A stretch of 6,004 bases of DNA, taken from Robiginitomaculum sp. GTDB lineage: Bacteria > Pseudomonadota > Alphaproteobacteria > Caulobacterales > Maricaulaceae. The stretch's first letter is position 1. Each line of letters starts with the position of its first letter. Shown one piece after another: positions 1 to 6,004 of the stretch. The notes under the pieces were generated by a model that ran no database searches, was not told the DNA's origin, and saw only the letters and a list, made by a program, of their open reading frames with translations. Location of the stretch: assembly GCA_026993275.1 (NCBI GenBank), contig JALWUB010000246.1, positions 1-6,004 on the forward strand, in the 5' to 3' direction. The position numbers and the translations under genes are program-made.

Positions 1-1868
1 TTATAGGCCAGCTGTTTCTTGCGCCGCCGTTCGGTTTCGGCCATGGCGCGCTGCATCGAGCCGGTGATGGTGTCGGCATAAAGCACGACGCGGGCATCGA
101 CATTGCGCGCGGCCCGGCCAATGGTCTGAATCAGCGATGTTTCCGAGCGCAGAAAGCCCTCCTTGTCGGCGTCCAGAATGCCGACAAAGGCGCATTCGGG
201 AATGTCCAGCCCCTCGCGCAACAGGTTGATGCCGATGAGCACATCGAAGGCCCCGAGGCGCAGATCGCGGATGATCTCGATGCGCTCCACCGTATCGATG
301 TCCGAATGCATGTAGCGCACGCGAATGCCCTGCTCGTGCATGTATTCGGTCAGGTCCTCGGCCATTTTCTTGGTCAGGGTGGTGACCAGTGAGCGGTAAC
401 CCATTTCGGCTGTGCGGCGCACCTCGTCAATGACATCATCAACCTGGCTGGCGCTGCCGGTGGACACCGGGCGCACCTCGACCGGCGGGTCGATAAGCCC
501 GGTGGGGCGGATCACCTGTTCGATGAACACGCCGCCGGTGCGCTGCATTTCCCATGGCCCCGGTGTTGCCGAGGTGCAGATGGTCTGCGGCCGCATGGCG
601 TCCCATTCCTCGAACTTGAGCGGGCGGTTGTCCATGCATGACGGCAGGCGGAAGCCATAATCCGCCAGTGTCGACTTGCGCCGGTAGTCGCCCTTGTACA
701 TGGCTCCCAATTGCGGAATGGTGACATGACTTTCGTCCACAAAGACCAGGGCATTGTCCGGCAGGTATTCGAACAGGGTTGGCGGCGGCTCGCCGCGCTT
801 GCGCCCGGTCAGATAGCGCGAATAATTCTCGATGCCGGCGCAGACGCCCGAAGCCTCGAGCATTTCCAGATCGAACAGGGTGCGCTCCTCCAGCCGCTGC
901 GCCTCCAGCAATTTGCCGTTCTTGTGCAGCCAGTCGAGCTGCGTCTTCAACTCCTTGCGGATCTGTTCAATCGCCTGTTTCAGGGTCGGGCGCGGCGTGA
1001 CATAGTGGGAATTGGCATAGACCTTGACCGCCTCCAGCGCCGCGGTTTTCTTGCCCGTGAGCGGGTCGAACTCGACCAGGCTGTCCACCGTGTCGCCAAA
1101 AAAGTCCACCCGCCAGGCCCGGTCCTCATAGTGGGCCGGGAAAATCTCGACCACATCGCCGCGCACCCGGAAACAGCCGCGCCCGAAGGCCGAATCATTG
1201 CGCCGGTATTGCAGATCCACCAGGCGGCGCATCAGCGTGCGCGGCTCCAGCGTTTCCCCCGCCTCGATGGTGAAGGCCATGGAGGTGTAGGTTTCGACCG
1301 AGCCAATGCCGTATATGCACGACACCGAGGCAACAATGATGACGTCGTCGCGCTCCAGGATTGCGCGCGTGGCCGCATGGCGCATGCGGTCTATGGCCTC
1401 GTTGATGGAAGAGTCCTTCTCGATATAGGTGTCGGTGCGGGGCACATAGGCCTCGGGCTGGTAATAATCGTAATAGGAAACGAAATACTCCACCGCATTG
1501 TCCGGAAAGAAGCTCTTGAATTCGCCATAAAGCTGTGCCGCCAGCGTCTTGTTGTGCGCCAGGATCAGGGCCGGGCGCTGGGTCGCCTCGATGACCTTGG
1601 CCATGGTGAAGGTCTTGCCCGAGCCGGTCACCCCCAGCAGCACCTGGTCACGCTCCCCCGCCTGCACGCCTTCGACCAGTCCGGCAATGGCCTGGGGCTG
1701 ATCGCCCTTGGGTTCATAGGGCGAGACCAGGCGAAAGGCCTTGCCGCCCTCGGATTTCTCCGGCCGGGCCGGGCGATGCGGCACCCACAGCGTTTCAGCG
1801 TCCGTGGCCGGACCATCCAGAACAAAGTCCGCCTGCGGGCCGTCAGACATGCCGGGAGGGTGGGTCAT
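1..1868 (-). CDS. uvrB: UvrABC system protein B (excinuclease subunit), C-terminus off the window
   Basis: UvrB is the ATP-dependent damage-verifying subunit of nucleotide excision repair: UvrA loads it at lesions and it recruits UvrC for incision, in the cytoplasm. From the ATG at 1866-1868, 622 codons are visible without a stop. Walker A GVTGSGKT lies at about residues 79-86, the beta-hairpin region [12 protein letters not shown] that clamps one DNA strand at about 132-143, the Walker B-type DESH box at 378-381, SATPGPWEM after it, and helicase motif [11 protein letters not shown] at 581-589. The frame runs off base 1 after RRKKQLAY, so the C-terminal UVR domain that contacts UvrC is not seen. 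About 40 residues precede the position where E. coli UvrB begins, as expected for alphaproteobacterial UvrB. An in-frame ATG at 1914-1916 would add 16 residues and has a purine-rich AGGGCGGA just before it; the start is unsettled. The gene diverges from the nucleoside hydrolase. Identity is secure; only start and end are open. Confidence 0.97.
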   Translation of the reverse strand, partial: MTHPPGMSDGPQADFVLDGPATDAETLWVPHRPARPEKSEGGKAFRLVSPYEPKGDQPQAIAGLVEGVQAGERDQVLLGVTGSGKTFTMAKVIEATQRPALILAHNKTLAAQLYGEFKSFFPDNAVEYFVSYYDYYQPEAYVPRTDTYIEKDSSINEAIDRMRHAATRAILERDDVIIVASVSCIYGIGSVETYTSMAFTIEAGETLEPRTLMRRLVDLQYRRNDSAFGRGCFRVRGDVVEIFPAHYEDRAWRVDFFGDTVDSLVEFDPLTGKKTAALEAVKVYANSHYVTPRPTLKQAIEQIRKELKTQLDWLHKNGKLLEAQRLEERTLFDLEMLEASGVCAGIENYSRYLTGRKRGEPPPTLFEYLPDNALVFVDESHVTIPQLGAMYKGDYRRKSTLADYGFRLPSCMDNRPLKFEEWDAMRPQTICTSATPGPWEMQRTGGVFIEQVIRPTGLIDPPVEVRPVSTGSASQVDDVIDEVRRTAEMGYRSLVTTLTKKMAEDLTEYMHEQGIRVRYMHSDIDTVERIEIIRDLRLGAFDVLIGINLLREGLDIPECAFVGILDADKEGFLRSETSLIQTIGRAARNVDARVVLYADTITGSMQRAMAETERRRKKQLAY

Positions 1869-1896
1869 GGTGCCTGTATAACGCTCCGGACCGCCC

Positions 1897-1911
1897 GTTT
1901 CCAGTTTGTTC
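1897..1911. promoter_or_regulatory. Candidate LexA (SOS) operator in the uvrB upstream region
   Basis: The plus strand reads GTTT-N7-GTTC. The alphaproteobacterial LexA consensus is the direct repeat GTTC-N7-GTTC, so this matches seven of eight defined bases with the correct spacing. It lies 29-43 bp upstream of the uvrB ATG at 1868, a sensible place for an operator, but it falls inside the coding sequence if uvrB starts at 1916. UvrB is SOS-controlled in some bacteria and not in others. A short degenerate motif like this can occur by chance, so confidence is low. Confidence 0.25.
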
Positions 1912-1980
1912 TGCATTCCGCCCTGCCTTGCGCTTTGGCGGTTTTCCTCTACACCTGCACCGGAACGCAAGAGGGAAACC

Positions 1981-2922
1981 ATGACCCGCCCGATCATCAT
2001 CGATACCGACCCTGGCCAGGACGATGCCCTGGCCATTCTGCTGGCGCTGGCCTCGCCTGAAGAGCTGGACGTGAGGGCCATTGTCGCGGTTGCCGGCAAT
2101 GTGCCCTTGCCGCTGACGCAAAAGAATGCGCGGCGGCTGGTGGACTTGTCCGGGCGCACCGATGTGCCGGTTTATGCGGGCTGTCCGCGCCCCATGGTGT
2201 GCCCTTTGCGCACGGCGGAAAACGTGCACGGACGCAGCGGGCTTGATGGTCATGACTGGCCGGAACCGGCCACGCCGCTGCAGGCACAGCATGGCGTGGA
2301 TTATCTCATCGAGGCGCTGATGGCGGCGGATGAGGGCGGGATCACCCTGTGCACGCTGGGCCCCTTGACCAATATTGCCATGGCACTGGTCAAGGAGCCG
2401 CGCTGCGCCCGCGGCATTGGCGAAATTGTGATGATGGGCGGCGGTTTTTTTGAAGGCGGCAACACCACGCCGGCGGCGGAGTTCAATATCCTGGTGGACC
2501 CCCATGCCGCCCATGTGGTGTTTGCCAGTGGCCTGAAGCTGACGCTGTTGCCGCTGGATGTGACCCATCAGGCGCTGGCCACTCCGGCACGCATTGCCCG
2601 CTTTGCCGCGCTCGGCAACAAGACTGGCAAGGCGTGCGCCGGCATGCTGTCCTTCTTCAACCGCCATGATGTGGAGAAATACGGTGAAGACGGCGCGCCG
2701 CTGCACGATCCTTGCGTCATCGCCAGCCTTCTGCAACCGGACCTGTTTGCAGGCAAAATGGTGCCGGTGCAGATTGATATTGCCCCGGGGCTGACACTTG
2801 GCATGACCGTCATGGACTGGTGGGGCGTCACCGGCGAAGCGGCCAATTGCATGGTGATGAACCGCATCAATGCCGATGGCTATTTCGACCTGCTTGCCAA
2901 GCGGCTGGCGCGTCTGCCCTGA
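1981..2922 (+). CDS. Inosine/uridine-preferring type nucleoside hydrolase
   Basis: This 313-residue protein has the usual length of the IunH/Rih family, which hydrolyses the N-glycosidic bond of ribonucleosides to free base plus ribose in the cytoplasm for nucleoside salvage. The calcium-binding signature DTDPGQDDA is at residues 8-16, with D10, D14 and D15 as probable ligands. Also visible are AGN at 38-40, the group I loop [10 protein letters not shown] at 81-90 (His83), MMGGG at 151-155, the ribose-binding stretch [10 protein letters not shown] at 161-170 (N161, E167, N169), and LHDP at 241-244 (H242, the conserved active-site histidine; D243, a calcium ligand). His83 together with His242 fits group I enzymes such as RihA/RihB, but base preference (pyrimidine, purine or both) cannot be read from sequence. 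Start: ATG 1981 places the DTDPG motif near the N-terminus and has GAGGG about 6 bases upstream. An in-frame TTG at 1906 would add an implausible leader. The gene stands alone, divergent from uvrB and convergent with the receptor gene, and no clear terminator follows it. Confidence 0.95.
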   Translation: MTRPIIIDTDPGQDDALAILLALASPEELDVRAIVAVAGNVPLPLTQKNARRLVDLSGRTDVPVYAGCPRPMVCPLRTAENVHGRSGLDGHDWPEPATPLQAQHGVDYLIEALMAADEGGITLCTLGPLTNIAMALVKEPRCARGIGEIVMMGGGFFEGGNTTPAAEFNILVDPHAAHVVFASGLKLTLLPLDVTHQALATPARIARFAALGNKTGKACAGMLSFFNRHDVEKYGEDGAPLHDPCVIASLLQPDLFAGKMVPVQIDIAPGLTLGMTVMDWWGVTGEAANCMVMNRINADGYFDLLAKRLARLP

Positions 2923-3003
2923 CCGGGAGCTCTCCTTCAAAATGGTGCTGTCAGATCCCCGAAAACGGGATGTAGCGCCCGTCTCATTCTGGAAAACCCC
3001 AAT

Positions 3004-3097
3004 GTGTCATCCCGGGAAAACGCCGTTTTACCCGGGATCCATAGCGTCATACCCCATGGACCCCGGACAATGTCTAACGACATTTCCGGGGTGACAC
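3004..3097. repeat. Double-hairpin palindromic intergenic repeat (REP/BIME-like)
   Basis: The element is bounded by inverted ends, GTGTCATCCCGG on the left and CCGGGGTGACAC on the right. Each half folds on its own. The left hairpin, 3011-3036, pairs CCCGGG..AAAACG with CGTTTT..CCCGGG and has one bulged A. The right hairpin, 3061-3091, pairs CCCCGGA..AATGTC with GACATTTCCGGGG around a TAAC loop and has one bulged C. The halves share the TCA(T/C)CCCGG...GGATCCA/TGGACCCCGG layout in opposite orientation, so the unit is a head-to-head pair of related short palindromes. The GTCATCCCGG...CCGGGATCCA pattern is a common type of intergenic repeat in alphaproteobacteria. It lies 81 bp past the hydrolase stop and could stabilise or end that transcript, though no T-run follows. 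Confidence 0.7.
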
Positions 3098-3129
3098 GAG
3101 AGCGGTTGCACAGGGTGGAGTCTCAAGAT

Positions 3130-3402
3130 CTAGGGTCAGGACCTATTAATTGCATCCATTCTGCGCGAGCGGATTTGTGTTCTGAACAGGAGGGATGGTG
3201 CTGGAAATGTGGTGCATTTTCAAGCCATTCCGACGTATTCAGAGCGTAAATCCGCCGCGCCCATGCGGGTTTGACAGGAAAGCCCCATCTGCGGCGCAAA
3301 CGCTCCTCGAATAGGGATAAACCTGTCCTTCGTCGCGTTTGCTGGCATCTTGCCCTTTCCTGTCAAACAGAATTGAATGAGATTAATAGGTCCTGCCCCT
3401 AG
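3130..3402. mobile_element. MITE-like non-autonomous element, 34-bp terminal inverted repeats
   Basis: The two ends are inverted copies. The left end at 3130-3163 starts CTAG then GGTCAGGACCTATTAAT; the right end at 3368-3402, read on the minus strand, starts CTAG then GGGCAGGACCTATTAAT. They differ at one position over the first 21 bases, diverge for about 10, and then both end in ATTCTG or nearly so. Between them are two long imperfect hairpins. Hairpin A (3163-3260) pairs GCGCGAGCGGATTT with AAATCCGCCGCGC and continues to a tip near 3209-3215. Hairpin B (3270-3367) has a perfect 13-bp base, TTTGACAGGAAAG (3270-3282) with CTTTCCTGTCAAA (3355-3367), and an inner CAAACGC/GCGTTTG stem. It carries no transposase. 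CTAG is its own complement, so it may be either the end of the element or a 4-bp target duplication. An alternative reading is a structured RNA whose ends pair into a closing stem. Confidence 0.65.
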
Positions 3403-3425
3403 TTTCAGCGCTACCTGCAAGCAAA

Positions 3426-3451
3426 AACCCCGGCTGTTTCCAGCCGGGGTT
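3426..3451 (-). terminator. Rho-independent terminator of the TonB-dependent receptor gene
   Basis: On the minus strand an 11-bp perfect stem, AACCCCGGCTG with CAGCCGGGGTT, encloses a GAAA tetraloop and runs directly into a T-run (five Ts counting the last two of the stem). It begins about 42 bases past the receptor stop at 3494. On the plus strand the same stem is followed only by TCCTGTTT, so it would be at best a weak terminator for transcripts from the hydrolase side. Confidence 0.85.
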
Positions 3452-3493
3452 CCTGTTTGTGACATCTGATCCGTGCAGATCAGCGCCGTGCCA

Positions 3494-6004
3494 TCAAGGC
3501 AGTTTGGCGGTCAGGCGGATGTAGTAGAACCCGCCATCAAAGCCGCCTGGCGCCGTCAGCGGATACTTGGCCCCAACAACACCGGCAAACGGATTCTTGT
3601 CCGGATAATTGTTGAAGATGTTGTCCGCACCAACGGTCAGGGCGTATTTCTCGTCGAAGAAACGCACGGTCGCCGCAGCGTCAAACTGGATTTCCGCGCC
3701 AGCATAAATCGGGAAAGCCAGATCGGAGTCCAGATGGTCTTCGAAGAACTTGCCATAATAATTGGCACGCGCCAGAACGGCCCAATTGCCTTCATCATGA
3801 TTGATGGTCAGATTGCCGCGCCAGCGGGGAATGTTCCGCTGCAGCTGCATCAGACGGCCTGGTGCGATACCCCCACGCTTGGTGACCTTGGTGTGGGTAT
3901 AGTTGGCAGCCAGGGTGACATTGGTTGCGCCACGTCCCAGGTCAAGCGGCAGATTGCCGACGATGTCGAGCCCCTGGGTGCGGGTATCGAAATCATTGAC
4001 GAAGAACTGGAAGGAGGTCAGGTCTTCAGCCCCGGCAAAGTCCTGGGCATTCAGAACCCCGGCCGCATCCAGTGCATTCAGCAATTGCGAGGTGCTGAAA
4101 TCGGGATCAACCGTGACGTTGTTTTCCGCAGCCACCGTGCGCAGGGCGCCGATGAAGTCTTGCGGTGTGGATGTCGAAATCCGGTCCTTCAGCTTGATGT
4201 TGAAATAGTCAAGCGTCAGCGTCCCCGGGCCAAGCTTCAGAGCCGTGCCCACAGAGAAGTTTCTCGACTGTTCCGGTCCCAGCGTCGGGCGCTTGCCGCC
4301 ATGGTTCTCGATGAAGTCGGCCATGAACTGCCCCGCCGCCGAGCTGAGCGGAATGGTGCCGCGGTCCACCAGTTGCGAGCCAACAAACACCGTCGAGACA
4401 TTGACCACATTGGCCTGACCGGCGGTCGGCACGTGGAAGCCCGTCGAATAGGTGCTGCGGAAGCTGATGTAATCATTGACCCTGAACAGGCCGCCCACCT
4501 TGAAGTCCGTGGTCGAGGAGAACTTGTCAAAGTCCTCGTAACGGACCGCGGCTTGCAGGGTGAGTTGTTCGGTCACATCCGCCTCGGCTTCACCATAGAA
4601 GGCGATGGAAGACTGGCTCTTCTGCCCGGCACTGGCCGGGGTAAAGCCGCCAAAGCCATTGGAGCTGGACGAGAAGCCCTGGCCATTCGGGAATGCCGGT
4701 GACGGCGCCGAAAGCGGGCCGATGGCAAAACTCGCCGGATCGCCGGCGCGAATGGTGAATTGCTCTTCGTGGTACTCGAACCCGGTGGCCAGGTTCAGGT
4801 CAGAGGCAAAACCGGCAACCGGCATGGCATAGGTCAGGTCCACATCAACCAGATTTTCCTCCTGGCTGTAACCACCCGGCCGGAACGTCGTTGGCGTGTT
4901 CGGGCCAAGCGACGCATTGATGGTATTGCGCATGAAGAAGTTGATGTCGTTCTTGCCGTTGCGATAGCTGATGTCATACCCCAGCCCGGTGCCGAAATCG
5001 AGATCACCCTTGATGCCCACGGCAACACTGCGGTCTGTCAGATGGCCGCCAAAGGTCGGGGTGAAACCGCCCGGGAACATTTCCACAAACGAGAAACAGT
5101 TCGGGTCATTCTGGATTTGCGCCAGAATGCCCGGGTCAGGCAGCAGGCCGCCGCCCGCGGTGAGCGGGATCCCCGCCGGGCAGTCGCCAGCGGTGTCGCC
5201 GGACAGGTCGCCGACACGCACAGACGGCACACCGTTGGGGTCGGGCTGGCCCGTAACCGGATCAACCGTCGGGCCACGAAACACGCCGCCGCGATTGGTC
5301 GGATTGCGGAAGAAGAACCCGCCTTCGACCGTGCGCTGCGAGTAATTGCCAAAGGCATAGATCTGGCCATTCTCGCTGAAATCAACGCCGGTATTGACGA
5401 AGGCCTTGTAGCTGTTCTTGATCCGCGGCTTGCCCCAGACCTAGGCAAAGTCGGTCTTGACAAACTCGACAGCATCTTGAACGGCGGTGTTGCCAGCGGC
5501 AATCAGCGCCGCCGCGTCATCACGCTGCACCGACTGAATGTTCGGGCTGGCTTCGCTGAATTCGCCGGTAATGTCGAAAAAGCCCTTGTCGCCAAGAGGC
5601 ACGCCGATCTTGCCAGCGACGGAATACTCGTCGCCGCCATTGTCATAGTTGGAGCCAAACTTGCCCTGGAAAATCGCACCGTCCGTGCTGTCATCCAGGA
5701 TGAAGTTCATCACACCGGCAATAGCGTCCGAGCCATACTGGGTTGAGGAGCCGTCACGCAGCACTTCAACACGCTTCAGAGCCAGGGACGGAATCACGGA
5801 AATGTCAGGCCCCTGGGCCCCGTCGGAAATGCCGCCGCCCAGGAAGGTGATGACCGCGGCGCGGTGCATGCGCTTGGAATTGACCAGCACCAGGGTGTTG
5901 TCCGGAGACAGGCCGCGCAGATTGGCCGGGCGGATCAGAGTGGCCGCGTCGGAAATCGGCTGCCGGTTGACGTTGTAGGACGGCACCGCCAGGCGGATCA
6001 CGTC
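3494..6004 (-). pseudogene. TonB-dependent outer-membrane receptor, interrupted by one in-frame TAG, N-terminus off the window
   Basis: This is an outer-membrane beta-barrel of the TonB-dependent receptor family, which imports siderophores, vitamins, sugars or other ligands using energy from TonB-ExbBD. The frame enters at base 6004 and ends with TGA at 3494-3496: 187 residues, a TAG at 5441-5443, then 648 more in the same frame. Residues 1-105 of the visible part are the plug domain, with RPANLRGLSPDNTLVLVNSK at 26-45 and VLRDGSSTQYGSDAIAGVMN at 81-100. The rest is barrel, with AFGNYSQRTVEGGFFFRNP after the stop, a Gly/Pro-rich loop with two cysteines at about 275 and 303, and STGFHVPTAGQANV near 520. 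The signal peptide and TonB box lie beyond 6004. The chain ends IRLTAKLP, without the usual terminal Phe. An internal GTG at 5284 could be mis-called as the start of a 596-residue gene, but coding clearly continues upstream through 53 more family-like codons and the TAG. Substrate is unknown. Whether the locus is dead, mis-sequenced or read through is open. Confidence 0.88.
5441..5443 (-). other. In-frame amber codon splitting the TonB-dependent receptor
   Basis: The minus strand reads ACC GAC TTT GCC TAG GTC TGG GGC AAG. Translation gives TDFA-stop-VWGK. In related receptors this stretch typically reads with a glutamine before VWG, and CAG to TAG is a single transition. No base is gained or lost: both sides are in one frame, the first 53 codons beyond the stop look as receptor-like as those before it, and no other stop occurs in 836 codons. 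The stop falls early in the barrel, so the upstream product would be a plug with little barrel and could not form a channel. Confidence 0.93.

Larger units (their letters stand above)
2923..3493. other. Repeat-rich gap between convergent genes, no credible gene
   Basis: This stretch separates the hydrolase stop from the receptor stop. In order it holds about 80 bp with nothing recognisable apart from a weak 5-bp stem (ATCCC/GGGAT near 2955-2971), the 94-bp palindromic repeat, a 32-bp spacer, the 273-bp MITE-like element, the receptor's terminator, and a small CTGATC/GATCAG inverted repeat at 3466-3483. The reading frames here run through the hairpins and resemble no family I know. Being free of promoters for either flanking gene, the gap is a place where insertions would cost little. 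Confidence 0.8.

Noticed and set aside
1928..1955. Possible -35/-10 pair TTGCGC and TACACC upstream of the hydrolase
   Set aside because: Both hexamers are poor matches to sigma-70 consensus and similar pairs occur by chance in this DNA, so I do not annotate a promoter.
711..2060. Long plus-strand open frame (449 codons) opposite uvrB
   Set aside because: It is antisense to a fully recognisable UvrB. Its translation is rich in Arg, Gly, His and Leu without any domain, as expected for the mirror frame of a GC-rich gene.
1843..2940. Minus-strand open frame (365 codons) opposite the nucleoside hydrolase
   Set aside because: The plus strand encodes an intact hydrolase with all motifs. The antisense product is a His/Arg/Gln-rich composition artefact.
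2955..2971. Possible terminator for the hydrolase (ATCCC/GGGAT stem)
   Set aside because: The stem is only 5 bp, with a 7-base loop and no following T-run.
3195..3314. Small plus-strand frame of 39 codons preceded by AGGAGGG
   Set aside because: The purine run abuts the ATG with almost no spacer, and the frame runs through both hairpins of the MITE-like element, whose sequence is better explained by base pairing. No recognisable peptide.
3220..3465. Minus-strand frame of 81 codons over the element and terminator
   Set aside because: It spans hairpin B, the right terminal repeat and the receptor terminator, with no plausible product.
3466..3483. CTGATC/GATCAG inverted repeat between the receptor stop and its terminator
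   Set aside because: A 6-bp stem with a 6-base loop is too small to assign a function; the strong hairpin next to it explains termination.
3473..4702. Plus-strand open frames of 409 and 328 codons (the second at 4760-5746) opposite the TonB-dependent receptor
   Set aside because: The receptor frame explains this DNA. The antisense translations show no known family or signal and start inside or next to the receptor's 3' region.

Overview
The window looks like chromosomal DNA of a GC-rich alphaproteobacterium, most plausibly of the Caulobacterales/Maricaulales/Hyphomonadales type. This rests on the form of UvrB (about 40 extra N-terminal residues, and a SATPGPWEM helicase motif), a large TonB-dependent receptor, and GTCATCCCGG-type palindromic repeats. 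No taxonomic marker is present, so the placement is an inference.

Layout. Bases 1-1868 (minus strand) carry most of uvrB, the damage-verification helicase of nucleotide excision repair; its C-terminus lies beyond base 1. Diverging from it, 1981-2922 (plus strand) encodes a complete inosine/uridine-preferring type nucleoside hydrolase for nucleoside salvage. The roughly 110 bp between the two starts must hold both promoters, and contains a weak candidate LexA box. Bases 3494-6004 (minus strand) carry a TonB-dependent outer-membrane receptor that runs off the right edge. It converges on the hydrolase gene and ends in a strong hairpin terminator at 3426-3451.

Two things stand out. First, the receptor frame is continuous over 836 codons except for one in-frame amber codon (TAG, 5441-5443), where relatives would be expected to have a glutamine codon (FA-Q-VWG). 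The gene is therefore a very recent pseudogene, a sequencing error, or read through. Second, the 571-bp gap between the convergent genes holds no credible gene but is full of repeat structure: a 94-bp double-hairpin palindromic repeat (3004-3097), then a 273-bp MITE-like element (3130-3402) with about 34-bp terminal inverted repeats enclosing two long imperfect hairpins.

The three genes do not form a pathway: they are DNA repair, nucleoside salvage and outer-membrane uptake, each in its own transcription unit. I saw no defence system, CRISPR array, RNA gene or transposase gene. The repeat element and the amber codon are the features most worth following up.
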